DNA from: Triplophysa rosa
Taxonomy: Eukaryota; Chordata; Actinopteri; Cypriniformes; Nemacheilidae
Direction of reading: 5' to 3'
Length of the DNA stretch: 64,000 bases
Assembly: GCF_024868665.1 (NCBI RefSeq)
Contig: NW_026634366.1
Location: forward strand, 1-64,000
The translations under genes and the position numbers were made by a program. Below, in pieces: positions 32,001 to 44,519 of this stretch (position 1 is the first letter of the stretch; the number at the start of each line of letters is the position of its first letter). The notes below the pieces were generated by a model, which saw only the letters and a program-made list of their open reading frames with translations, was not told the DNA's origin and did not search any database.

Positions 32001-34000
32001 TAGGTGGTGTCCTTTCCACTGCAGTTATAGGAATGAGTAACACGTATGTAGTGGTGGACCTTTCCACCTACAGTTTATAGGAATGGGTCACACGTATGTA
32101 GTTGGTGGTCCTTTCCAACTGCAGTTTATAGGAATGGGTCACACGTACGTAGTTGGTGGTCCTTTCCACCTGCAGTTTATAGGAATGGGTCACACGTATG
32201 TAATTGGTGGTACTTTCCACCTGCAGTTTATAGGAATGGGCCACACGTATGTAGTTGGTGGTCATTTCCACCTGCAGTTTACAGGAATAGGCCATACGTA
32301 TTAATTTGGTGGACACATTGATCCTTCATACAATATACATTTAATTTAATTTATATGATTCACAACCACGTTAATCCCTGTATACACTTTATTAGACATA
32401 CATATGTTAGCAGCAGCTCACAGAATGCTCGATTATGCCCAAAAAATAGTTGTCCACGACTTTAATACATGTGGCCCATTCCTATAAACTGCATGTGGTC
32501 ATTTCCACCTGCAGTTTATAGGAATGGTCCACACGTATGAAGTTCGTGGACACACTTTAAAATCGTTTATATGCATTAACGACCCTGTTAGTCAATTAGT
32601 AGACCTTATTAGACATACATATGTTAGCAGCAGCTCACAAAATGCTCTATTATGCCTAAATAATCTATTTCCACCAACTCACTACGTTTCTCCCATTCCT
32701 ATAAACTGCATGTGGTTAAATTCCACCTTGCGGTTTACAGCAATGGGCCATGGTAATCCATGGTGGACACAAACCCAAGGAGAAGATTTATTTTCGATTA
32801 TATGATTCAACGACCATATTGAGCCATGCATAGGCCTTTATTAGAAACATACATGTGTTAGCAGCAGCTCACAGAATGCTCATTTATGCCCAAAAAAATA
32901 TTGTCCCACAACTTTAATACATGTGCCCCCATCCTATAAACTGCATGTGGTCATTTCCACCTGCAGTTTATAGGAATGGTCCACACGTATGAAGTTCGTG
33001 GACACACTTTAAAATCGTTTATATGCATTAACGACCCTGTTAGTCAATTAGTAGACCTTATTAGACATACATATGTTAGCAGCAGCTCACAAAATGCTCT
33101 ATTATGCCTAAATAATCTATTTCCACCAACTCACTACGTTTCTCCCATTCCTATAAACTGCATGTGGTCACTTCCACCTGCAGTTTACAGCAATAGGCCA
33201 CACGAATGAAGTTGGTGGACACACTTTAAAATCGATTATATGCATTAACGACCCTGTTAGTCAATTAGTAGACCTTATTAGACATACATGTGTTAGCAGC
33301 AGCTCACAGAATGCTCAATTATGCCTAAAAAATGTATTTCACCAACTCACTACGTTTTTCCCATTCCATAAATATGTGGTCATCTTCCACCTGCAGTTTA
33401 TAGAATAGGCCACGACGTACCGAAGTTGGTGGACAAACCCTCATAAGAAAAACTAAGGCCTTATAATGATTTATATGCATAAACAACAACATGATTCACT
33501 TAGTAACGCTTTATTATGACATACATTGTTAGCAGCAGCTCACAGAATGCTCATTATGCCTAAAAAATGTATTTCCACCAACTCACTACGTTTCTTCCCA
33601 TTCCTATAAACTGCATGTGGTCATTCCTGTATGACTTGGCGAAAAACGGGGATAACTTCCGGTTTTGTGCCATGTTTGTAGTCCTTTGTAGTTTTCTCTG
33701 TTTATTCGATTCCCCAGGCGTTTATAATCAATTATATGATTCAACAACCTCGTTGATCTCTTAGTACACTCTATTAGACATACATATGTTAGCAGCAACT
33801 TCGCAGAAGACAAAATTATGCCCCAAAAATGGTTGTCCACCAACTTAATACACGTGGCCCATTACCTATAAACCTCAGGTGGACGGGCAATTGCAAACAG
33901 ACTAGAAATGGATCTGGTCCTTATTAACAATGTTAACTAAAAAATATTGATTTCTATGTTTCAAAAACGCACATTATTGCAATGAGTACACTTTATTGTA
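29041..34000. repeat. Complex satellite: palindromic units and 51-bp tandem repeats
   Basis: Two interleaved repeat types are seen. The long unit (about 220-230 bases) contains cgaccctgttagtcaatta, agacatacatatgttagca, ctcacagaatgctc and a long palindrome; it recurs near 29060, 29270, 30160, 31020, 31560, 32330, 32570, 33010 and 33240. The short unit (about 51 bases, tgcagtttataggaatggg, then cacacgtatgtagttggtg, then gtcctttccacc) is tandemly expanded at 29450-30060, 30340-30760, 31200-31500 and 31700-32290. ORFs here (MGHTYVVGG-type) are translated repeats. No transposase or spacer structure is seen. Confidence 0.9.
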
Positions 34001-34169
34001 CGCATACATATGTTGGTATCACTCATTCGATGCTCATTTTGACTGATTAAGCATAGCATTTATATGTTCAAGGCCTCATTTTCAACTCATCCATTGAAAT
34101 GAATGGGTTGCAGAAGTATACATAAAAAATGATATAAAATACTTTTTGGGCACCCACGCTGTTTGCCCT

Positions 34170-35340
34170 TTCACTATGTCAGCTTGTAGGATTGTGCGGC
34201 AAGTGCCTGTGAGGTTTGGTGGTCTCTCGGGCCCCTGAGGGCCTTTGCGGAAAAGGTCCTTGTGTCCATTACATTTTCATGGAACGCCTTCCCATATTGA
34301 ACCTTTTGACCCCTAAACAAAGCCGTAAAGTCACCCGACTTTTCCGCGCGACTGGCGGGCAATAGACGATCGCGTGCGTCCCGGTTTCGGGGCGGTCGGC
34401 CCAGCGGGGGTCTTGTCCACGACACCCATATGGAAGAACCATTCACGTAAACTGCACGAGGAATTTTGCAGAAAGGTCCGAGGGGCCCCATATTCTAGAT
34501 TCTGGCCCGTCGGGTGGCTCCCGACGACATACCGAGAGCACATCGCTCTAGAGGAACAGGGAATGTTTTTTGCACCCAATCACAAGATTAATCACACTCT
34601 CTCACATACCCCTCAACAGCATCATGAAGGTTTAGTGTTGGGGGATGGGGAATTTTTCAGGAAAGGTCTAAGAACTTTGGACATTTGGGGGATAAATCGG
34701 GGGTTTCTAGACAAAAATAATCTAAAATGTCCAGACCCCTCGGCCTATCGTTTCCCTACGGAAGGGCTTCCACCTACCATCTAAGCCCATGCGTTTTCAT
34801 TAACCGCTTCGTGGAAGGCTCTCCCTAATTTGACCTTTTGACCCCTAAACAAAGCCGTAAAGTCACCCGACTTTTCCGCACGACTGGTGAGCAATAGACG
34901 ATCGCGTGCGTCCCGGTTTCGGGGCGGTCGGCCCAGCGGGGGTCTTGTCCACGACACCCGTATGGAAGAACCATTCACATAAACTGCACGAGGAATTTTT
35001 TAGAAAGGTCCGAGGGGCCCCATATTCTAGATTCTGGCCCGTCGGGTGGCTCCCGACGACATACCGAGAGCACATCGCTCTAGAGGAACAGGAAATGTTT
35101 TTTGCACCCAATCACAAGATCAATCACACAGTCTTCTCTCTCACATACCCCTCAACAGCATCATGAAGGTTTAGTGTTGGGGGATGGGGAATTTTTCAGG
35201 AAAGGTCTAAGAACTTTGGACATTTGGGGGATAAATCGGGGGTTTCTAGACAAAAATAATCTAAAATGTCCAGACCCCTCGACCTATCGTTTCCCTACGG
35301 AAGGGCTTCCGCCTACCATCTAAGCCCATGCGTTTTTGAT
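34170..35340. repeat. Tandem pair of 532-bp units
   Basis: The sequence around ggggcggtcggcccagc at 34389 repeats at 34921, and matching sequence runs over about 500 bases in each copy (about 34290-34784 and 34820-35323). Long ORFs in both are similar only because of the duplication. No recognised protein. Confidence 0.88.
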
Positions 35341-36865
35341 AGGGGGTATGTGAACAGGCCACCCTAATTTGACATTCGAAGACAAACTGAGCATTCCACC
35401 AGTTGTTGCTAACATATGTGTGTCTAATGAAGTGCACTCGCTGAATAATGTGGTCGTTGATGCATTTAAATGAATATAAAGGCACGGTTTTGCTAATAAG
35501 CGGGTTGTCCACCAACTTGATACACGTGGCCCGTACGTATAAACTGGTCGAGGAACTTTCCCACAAGGCCGCCGGAGGGGCCGACGGTCCCGAAACCTCA
35601 CGGGCACTTGCGTTGCGGTCCCCCGAGCGACATACCGAAAGGGCAAAATCCTGGGTCCTCCACAAGTATTTTATATCCTTTTTAATGTATCGCTTTCCCA
35701 GCCCATTCATTTCAATGGAAGACGCTTAGAGACGAAGCCTGATTTTAGCTGTGTAGTCATCCACTTTTAAACCCTTCAGGAAGGAGCCACGGACCCCAAA
35801 CTGCAGGGCCTGATTCGGGGGTCCGCGACGGTGGTCACTGCAAAGGCTCGAAGTCCTCCGACCTTAGGAACCTTGTTTTCTGGGCCTTCGTTTACACCCT
35901 GACCTTCGACAAATAAGATGTCAGATTTTAGGCCAAAATGAACACGTCACAAGCTGTCGGCGACCTACGTGTTTCTAAAAGAGAGTTCTGACTTAATCGT
36001 GTTGTTTTTGACACTTAGAAACGATCGTATGTTATAAAAAACAATTATTTCCACCAATATGATACACGTGGACCATACATATAAACCGCAAGTGGACAGG
36101 CAATGCAAACTTACTAGAAAATGGATCGTTCCATTTTCCAGTAAGAAGATACTAGAAAATGGATCGAGCGGCCACGCCTGTCCACGTGCAGCCTAAGGTA
36201 AGGGCCAGGCGTATTCGCCTCGTGGACGTGGCAAGGATCGACCATTTAAAATGCGTAAATATTATTTTTTTGTTTCGAAAACCACACGGATCGACTGGCA
36301 CGCGCCCTCAGACAAACATACGTCGTGCCCGAGTGACAAAACGCAGTTTCCGGTACACGTAGTAGGGAAGCGGGCAAAACGTGGTTTGGTGGTACGGGGG
36401 CGTGGCCACCGAAGGCCCTGCGGGGTCGAAGGTCAAATTGCCACCCATAGTTGATCAGTGGACAAATAGTGGGTTGGTGGACTCTGGCACCCGTGGGTAG
36501 TACCCTGGTAGTCATCCCCATGAAAATAAATGAATCAAGGATCCGTAGGGGGATAGAGGACAAGTGGGTAAGCCGATCGACATAGGATAAACCTGTGGTG
36601 TACACATATGACGTTCGTGGAAAGGGGGCTAAGGGGGCTAGGGGGGAACCGTGGCACGAGGGCACCCCCAGTGGCGTCCTCACACCCCTTATCCGGGGGC
36701 AGCATTCGAGGAAAGTGACTAACCGCAGGGTTAGCTGAAATCACCCACTTCCCCTTTAGATATGCGCTCCAGGGCCGGCTTTGGCACACTACGATCCGTC
36801 GCAACACTATGCGGCAAATGGCAGTTTATTTGAATGGACTTTTTTCCACGAACCCACTATTTGTG
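35341..36865. repeat. Unclassified end of the inserted block
   Basis: Mixed sequence with diverged pieces of the satellite (e.g. cacgtggac...tataaaccgcaagtggac near 36065-36095) and GC-rich stretches. No gene is supported. It ends abruptly at the resumed LTR near 36866. Confidence 0.6.
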
Positions 36866-37021
36866 CTTCCTCGTGGGAAGTCTCTTGTTTTATATATGTA
36901 TATCAGTTTCGTTTCCCCCATTGTGGGTGTTTTTGGTTGTGTTTTGTAAAATAAAAGTATCTGTTAACCCCTTCACTGCCTGCCTGCGCTTGGGTTCTTC
37001 TGCCAATCCGTGACAGATTCA

Positions 37022-37830
37022 TCTATATTATTCCAAATATTGAGATTATTCATTCTAGTGTAGTCCTTTGTAATATGAATACCCAAGTATTTGATAGTAT
37101 CTTTGATTGGGATATTATGAAAGGTTAACAGAGGGGAATTATGAATTGGCATTAATTCACATTTATTGAGATTAATTTTGAAAAAATAATTTTGGAACTT
37201 GGTTAATATATTTCATAAAGATAGTTGTGTCATCAGCCAATTGGCTGATTATCAGCTGTCTGCCTAACACTGTCAACTTTTCATAATCAGAGTTTTTAGT
37301 AAGAATGGAACGCATTTCTGCTGCGGAGAGATGGGACAGCCTTGTTTAATTCCTTTATCAATTGGAAATCATGAAGATGTACCCTGTGGTAATAAAACTG
37401 CACTATTGGTGTCCTTATGAATTAATTTAACTATATTAATAAAGTTTTCTCCTAATCCAAACAATTCTAAAGTACGAAACATAAACTGGTGTTCAATCGT
37501 GTCAAAAGCTTTAAAGAAATCTAAAAATAAAATAAAACCTTCATCCTCAATTAATTGATGATAATCCAATAAATCAAACACTAGCCGAATGTTATTATGA
37601 ATTGATCTACCTTTTAAGAAGCCAGATTGTGTCTCTAAGATAATTTGTGAAATGCCTGTTTTTAATCTATTTGTGTAAATATGAGTTAAAATTTTGTAGT
37701 CATTATTAAGCAAGGTTATAGGTCTAAGATTATCTATAACTTTTTCCTGGTTTAGGAATAAGGGTAATGATTCCCTGTTTCATAGTAGTAGGGAGAACAT
37801 GGGACTCGGATATTTCTTTTAACATATGAA
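37022..37830 (-). pseudogene. L1/Tx1-like LINE ORF2, reverse transcriptase part
   Basis: The minus strand contains MKQGIITLIPKPGKSY, LLNNDYKILTHIYTNRLK, QSGFLKGRSIHNNIRL, LFLDFFKAFDTIEHQFM (first catalytic Asp) and, after a stop, FPIDKGIKQGCPISP. YLGIHITKDY then leads up to the LTR insertion site at 37021. The YxDD block is damaged by frameshifts near 37250. It is the upstream half of the ORF2 found at 26541-27873: the protein resumes across the LTR. Its 5' side is cut at 37833 by another LTR fragment. Confidence 0.82.
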
Positions 37831-37832
37831 AA

Positions 37833-38088
37833 TGTCATGGTTCTGCCACAAGACCAAGAAAAACATGACAAGATGAGGCAGAGCCATGACAGAACCTCAT
37901 GTTTCATGTGGAGGGGGGGGGATTTTGGCCCGTATGGCTCGCCATACTCCCTCTGGTCTCGTCTCTGTTCCCGCCCTCTTCTCCTCATTGCGCGTTATTG
38001 TTTCGCGCCCGTCAGGTGTTCCCTCTTGATTTGTCCCCTTATTTAATGCCCTTGTGTCTTCTGTCTTGTGTTGGTTCATTTTGAATGC
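37833..38088 (+). mobile_element. LTR (family 1, copy 4), 3'-truncated
   Basis: Begins TGTCATGGTTCTGCC and follows the family for about 255 bases to a break near 38088, where L1/Tx1-like coding sequence resumes on the minus strand. No target duplication is identified because of the truncation. Confidence 0.75.
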
Positions 38089-38091
38089 CAT

Positions 38092-38250
38092 TTATTTCTT
38101 TAATAATTTCCATTTCTTTTTTTTACTATTCCTACTTAATAATTTACCATTTTTTATGGAGATCTGACGTATCTTATATTTTAAGAATTCCCATTTATCT
38201 CTATAAGTTGAAAAATGAAATGACTTAATAAAGTGTATAAATAAAGTGCA
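38092..38250 (-). pseudogene. L1/Tx1-like LINE ORF2, pre-RT region
   Basis: Minus-strand YRDKWEFLKYKIRQISIKNG followed by a Lys-rich helix is the region between endonuclease and RT in L1/Tx1-like ORF2. It lies upstream of the RT piece, separated by the truncated LTR, so the same LINE is interrupted a second time. The endonuclease is not found to the right. Confidence 0.6.
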
Positions 38251-38344
38251 TGAATAAAGAAATTTATAAATACAGACATACAGTACATGCAGAAATGAAG
38301 CAATAAAGGTAATAAACAATTCATTTTGACATGCAGCCATTCCA

Positions 38345-38430
38345 ACTCAGAGCAGGGTTCGAACCGGCGATCAGTCTAACTTTGCACGAGAGTCTGACGC
38401 CCTACAGGTGTTCTATACACCATAACGTCT
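38345..38430 (-). repeat. Possible tRNA-derived SINE head (low confidence)
   Basis: The minus strand contains GGTTCGAACCC, a B-box (T-loop) sequence, within a T-arm-like hairpin. Upstream, TGGTGTATAG may be an A-box. The acceptor ends do not pair, so a functional tRNA is unlikely. Confidence 0.3.
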
Positions 38431-38622
38431 CATTTGCATAACTAGAGCACTCATGGCGAGTGAGAACATACGATTTTTTAAATGATTTCTGTCTTATTTC
38501 TGTTGTTTCATTCATTTAATGATTAATTTATTTGTTTATTGGTACATTTATCAATTTATTAATTTAAACTTAAGTCATTTTCAGCACATCAGTAAATCCA
38601 TTGTATGCAGAGTGGAAAGACT

Positions 38623-38966
38623 CTCCTTTATCCTAAATGTGTACTCTCACTGAGCGTGTGTGTGTGTGTGTGTGTGCGTACTTGTCTATGTACGTACATG
38701 TGTGTGTGTGTGTGTTGTGTGTGCGTGCGTGCGCATCCGTGTGTGTGTGTGTGTCTCTGTGTCTGTGTGTGTTGGTGCGTGTGCGTGTTGTGTGTGTGGA
38801 GTGTTTTGTGTGTGGGTATGTCTGTCTTCTGTGTTTTCAACCTTTTCTTGTTTTTGCAGGTACAACTTTGATTGTTTTGCTTGTAGTCAATGTGTCTCAT
38901 GTGCAGCTGCTTTGTAACAATGAAAATTGTAAAAGCGCTATATAAATAAAGTTGAGTTGAGTTGAG
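38623..38966 (+). mobile_element. L2 LINE 3' end, 5'-truncated (copy 2, inverted)
   Basis: Appears identical, as far as read by eye and including the microsatellite structure, to the reverse complement of 19158-19503. It ends with tandem gagtt units. The six-frame translations of the two regions are the same over 102 codons. Confidence 0.9.
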
Positions 38967-39079
38967 AAAGTGTGCCTCACTCTCAAGTGCTTTCTGCCGC
39001 CATGTTGCTTTTTTTGGTGCCGTTGCCATGGTGAATCATAATATCAGAGCTCCATTAATGATGGCTTTTTATAGTCGTG

Positions 39080-39425
39080 GTGCACATGCTTAACCCAGGG
39101 TAAGCCTACCCAGAGTAAATTGAACTAACTCAAATCAGCTGTTCTGAAACCAAAAACTCAAAAGTTTCTAATTTCTCAGTAAACCAACTCTGAGTTGGTT
39201 GAACCTCCTTATTGAAACGGGCCCCCGGTTAGGTTCACAGAGTAAGTTACTATGGTTACTGACTCTGAGTATAAGTTACCTCTCTTTTAGAAACAGGCTT
39301 GAGTTACCCTGCTTTCTCGGGTTTGACATACCTCGCATTCTGAAACGGAAAACGTAGAGTTTCCCTCATTTCAGGGTTAATATACTCAGAGTTTTCACTA
39401 AACCTCCTTTCTGAAACAAATAACA
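39080..39425. mobile_element. Probable non-autonomous DNA element (gaaacgg / ctctgagtt blocks)
   Basis: Repeated and inverted motifs (actctgagttgg, ctcagagtt, tctgaaacgg, ttctgaaac) are spread over about 350 bases without coding potential, in the style of abundant fish MITEs. The ends are not defined. Confidence 0.4.
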
Positions 39426-40327
39426 CTACACAGAATAAAATATATATAAATAATACAGATTATTATATGTAAAATACAACTATTACAAGCAGAGATATTT
39501 AAAAAAAGAAAAAAAAAGAAAAAGAAGATAGGAAATGGCAGATAGAGTGCAAACCAGTGAAATATACAACAGTGCAGTAGTGCAAAGAGCTTATTAGTCT
39601 GTTTAAAGTGACAAAGAAAGCAGGCTTTGTTTAACCTGTCAGAAGAGGTAGTTAAAGAGGGGCAGACCGATACTGAATGAGGTAGTGAGGAGCCAAATGC
39701 TGCAGTCCAATTTTCACACTCAAAGTGAAAGTTATTATAGTACAAATGCATTTTAATTGAAAATGTCTCTTCAGGGTTATATACCTCCAACAAGTGTAGC
39801 CAACTGAGTTTGGAAACAATATGTTGTCTTTATACTGTGATATCACATTCACTGTTTATCTAATGAAACATGTTTCTTTACACATATAAAATGATAGATG
39901 GATATGTATTTTAGGAAGCTGGTCTCTCACAAAAGGTTCATCTTACGGTAATGTTCTGTCCCTCACTGTTTTCCAATTTGGAGTAAAATACAGATGATAT
40001 ATTTGTGTTGTAATTCACAATATGAACAGCAACAGCAACGTTTTAGAGTGTGGAAGCTGTAGACAAGGGTGGCCAATTCACCCCTTATTATTTGCCTTGG
40101 CTCTTGCTGTTTCAATAAGAAAATCACATAAATCTTATGTCAATGTTTTTGTCTTAATTATTAGTTTAATAAAACTATATAAAAAAGAAAGAAATATTAT
40201 ATTAAGGAAAATTAGTTTTGCAGTGCATTTTCCAAACTCTAACACAAACATGTTGACCGATGAATAAGAGATGAGGAATAAATGTAGCAGACACTAGATT
40301 TTTGAAACTTTGCATTTATGAATGTGA

Positions 40328-41538
<1,211 letters not shown>

Positions 41539-41621
41539 CCCAAATATAGACAGAGCAGGTGACTGTTAATATGGGTCTGCTGATAGATCTGTCTGGTGTC
41601 ATGTGTGGACGATCAGGTTTT

Positions 41622-41627
41622 AATAAA
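41622..41627 (+). terminator. Polyadenylation signal of tmem41a
   Basis: AATAAA lies 84 bases after the stop codon. Confidence 0.55.
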
Positions 41628-41639
41628 AAAAAGAGCATG

Positions 41640-43489
41640 TTGGGATTCAAATCTGGTCTGTGCAACCTGAATTCTTTGGATTTCTGTCCCTCAATATTTA
41701 AAATTAAGATAATAATTCAAAGTATTAGTTTTTAAAGGGTTCGTATGACATGGCTAAAGTGAATATTATCATTTGTTTTAGATGTAATGCAATGCATATA
41801 CACGATTTAAGGTTAAAAACGCTGTATTTTCAACATTTGCATGTTTGTATCTCCTATTTGCCCTGCCTCTCTGAAACGTGCAGATTTTTAACAAAGCTCA
41901 TCGCTCTGAAAATCAAGGTGTGCTATGATTGGCCAGTTAACATGTGCATAGTGATTGGTCGAATACTGCAAGCGTGTGACGGTAATGTGATGCCTCTTAC
42001 TATATTTGAAACATCAGGTTCCAAAGCAATTGTACTGACAGGTACGCTCACCTTACTTGCGTATACATTTGGGCGGTCTTAGTCAACTCATACCATGAAC
42101 TGACGTAGAAATGTGGGGGTGTGGTTATACGAGGCGTTTCAGGCAGGTCTGTGTGAGCATTCGCTTTTAGATAGAATGCATCTTCTGTTCCGACACTTTA
42201 ATTTTTTTCACTTTAATCTAATACATGCATGGACAACTTATAACACACCAAAGTAAATGTAAAAGTAAAACCACACGAAAATACGTGTTCGCGCCATATG
42301 ACCCCTTTAAGTGCAAATTAATATATTTTTAATGTCTTAAAATATGGAAGCATATTGGTAGCGATGTTCAATTAAGAATACAACATGCAATGAGGCAATG
42401 TAATATGTAAAATGACAATGTATTTCTACATTTACATTTAAATATCAAAATGAACTTAATGCAGTACACTTGTACTTACTACAATACACTTGATTGCGTA
42501 CCTGCTACATTTGTTGATTTGAGGTATTGGAAACATGTATGGCTGCAGAGTTGATAAAATCCTTAAATAATCACGTGCACATGAAGTGGCATCAAGCTCG
42601 CTGGACAACAAAACCAGTTTTATGGGTATGGGTAAATATGGGTAAAGTTCTTCAAAATTGAGGTTTAGGCTATATATCATCTTAAAGCTGAATGAACAAG
42701 CTTTCCATTAATATATGGTTTGTTAGGATAGGAAAGCAGAAATTCTTAGCTTTACATAGACACCAAACTTGAGTGGGTAATTCCCAAAAATTGGTAAGCA
42801 GCGAGCGATGTTTATAGGCATGTTTCCGACCATTATTGTCACCAATTTTGCTGCAATCACAAAATTAAGGAAATTTACAAAATATCTTCATGGAACATGA
42901 TATTTGCTTAATATCCTAATCATTTTTGGCATTAAAGAAAACTCGATAATTTTGACCCATACAATGTTTTGTTAGCTATTGCCACAAATATTCCTGTACT
43001 ACTTACCATAAGACTGATTTTGTGGTCCAGGGTCACATATGCGTTTTCATCATTATTTTGATTATTGCCTTTAGTCATGTGCTGCTACACCTTATGCAAT
43101 GACGCTGTAAAGGGGAAATGGCATAATCAGCATTTTCAAATACACATTGAATATTGCAACACTGAACGCACATGTAAATGAAAATGCAATCCCAAATGTT
43201 CAACCAGTTTGAATGAATAAATGAATATACTAAAATGTATTTGAAATACATTTATTTTAGCTAAGTACACTGCAAATCCATTATGGAGCTTTGTAGTGGG
43301 GTTGTGTTGTTGATGTGATGCATTGACTGTGAGATATCAATGATCAGTATAGTTTTTCAGCATTTATTGATCTTTGGTATTGCTGGTAAAGGTTAATACA
43401 ATAATAGGTCATGGTTGTAATGCTGGTAAAGGTTAATACAATTATAGGTCATGGTGCATTCACTAATGTTAACAATTACAATGTTTGAT
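41640..43489. other. No gene seen
   Basis: AT-rich intergenic DNA. A local duplication tgctggtaaaggttaataca occurs at 43381 and 43421. No exon or element ends are supported. Confidence 0.55.
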
Positions 43490-43694
43490 TTTAACTCAAC
43501 TCAACGTTATTCATATAGCGCTTTTTACAATTTTCATTGTTACAAAGCAGCTGTACATGAGACATATTGACCATAAGCAAAAAAAGTAAAGTTATACCTG
43601 TAAAAACAAGAAAAAGGTGAAAACACCGAAGACAGACATATCCACATACAAAACACTCCACACAAACAATATGCACACGTATTAACACACACGG

Positions 43695-43731
<37 letters not shown>

Positions 43732-43935
43732 TACACACACACACACACACAGAGAAGCACGCACGCACACACACGCACACACACACACACACACACGCAC
43801 GCACGCACACACGCACGCACGCACGCACACACACACGCACACACACACACACACACACACGCACGCACACACACACACACACACACACACAGAGAGACAC
43901 ACACAAACACTCACACAAGCACGCACATTGATTAT
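43490..43935 (-). mobile_element. L2 LINE 3' end, 5'-truncated (copy 3, diverged)
   Basis: The plus strand starts aactcaactcaacgttatt and carries the same 3' UTR blocks as 19158-19503 with substitutions, followed by a longer, reorganised CA/CACG microsatellite (43680-43925). His/Val/Cys-rich ORFs are microsatellite translations. Confidence 0.87.
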
Positions 43936-44059
43936 GAACCTCATTAACCATGAAATGACAGCCTCCATTTAGCACTTTAAATCCAAACTCATACTCAATA
44001 TTTTTTCTTAATGTCATCCAAAAGCATCCCAAGAGGTCCATGTCTGAGATGGTTGCCAC

Positions 44060-44502
44060 GCCAATAAGTCCATTCAATTACATCAAAGTGGTCTTTCAAC
44101 ATATTTTGTGTGCAGTTTCCTCATAGTCTCCAGATAGTTGTCTTGCAAACACCACAAAGTCTCTCCAGGTTCTGTGTATGTGCACCTGTAATAGGGTCAA
44201 CATAATTTTCTTGGTGGTTTACAATCTGGTGATCATAACCTTCCTCCTGAAGATGGCTAAGACCTCCAACCATCTGAAATGATTGTGCTTCCTCTGCAAA
44301 TATACTTCTTTATAAGTGGCACGAGATGTCTGGTAGAACAGCGAAGCACAATCTTAAATATAGGTCTCCCCCTGTCATCTTTGATGCCCAACACCCAGGA
44401 ACTTCTGTTGCTTGGCCGTCCCCTGTTGTACTGGAAATCACAAGACGCAAATATGTTAAAAAGTGGACAGTGACACCCATAATGAAATGTTTCTGCAGTC
44501 AT
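44060..44502 (-). pseudogene. Merlin-type (IS1595/ISXO2-like) transposase relic
   Basis: The minus strand shows NRGRPSNRSSWVLGIKD, FKIVLRCSTRHLVPLIKKY and GSTIISDGWRS. After a stop and frameshift come HQIVNHQENYVDPITGAHTQ and NLERL. This is the DDE_Tnp_IS1595 core of Merlin DNA transposons, with Asp in ISDGW and a later Glu as candidate catalytic residues. Stops and shifts follow, and the N-terminal part was not found, so it is inactive. TIRs were not located; the L2 tail at 43.9 kb abuts its 3' side. Confidence 0.72.
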
Positions 44503-44519
44503 GATAGAATATAGAAATT

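Larger units (their letters stand above)
27874..37015 (+). mobile_element. LTR (family 1, copy 3), split by an 8.5-kb repeat block
   Basis: The left part (27874-28357) starts TGTCATGGCTCTGCTTCC. The right part (about 36866-37015) starts tcctcgtgggaagtc and ends CCAATCCGTGACA. They join exactly where other copies read ttttgccccctcgtggg. The whole is flanked by a perfect gattca duplication (27868-27873 and 37016-37021) inside the LINE, proving a single LTR insertion event. The satellite-like block arrived later or expanded in place. Confidence 0.87.

Noticed and set aside
29450..32300. CRISPR-like regular spacing of short repeats
   Set aside because: Units are directly abutting and differ continuously; there are no unique spacers, and the sequence is vertebrate nuclear DNA.
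29506..33209. ORFs with repeated MGHTYVVGG / FHLQFIG-type peptides
   Set aside because: The peptide period follows the 51-bp DNA repeat and appears on both strands in several frames; no start context, splice signals or domain.
34374..35323. Two similar long plus-strand ORFs of about 86-136 codons
   Set aside because: They lie in the two copies of a 532-bp tandem repeat, both strands are open, and no domain is recognisable.
38345..38430. A functional tRNA gene
   Set aside because: The B-box is good but acceptor and anticodon stems cannot be formed, so at most it is a tRNA-derived SINE head.
41750..42082. 110-codon ORF downstream of tmem41a
   Set aside because: No domain, splice pattern or conservation clue; a chance ORF in intergenic DNA is more likely.
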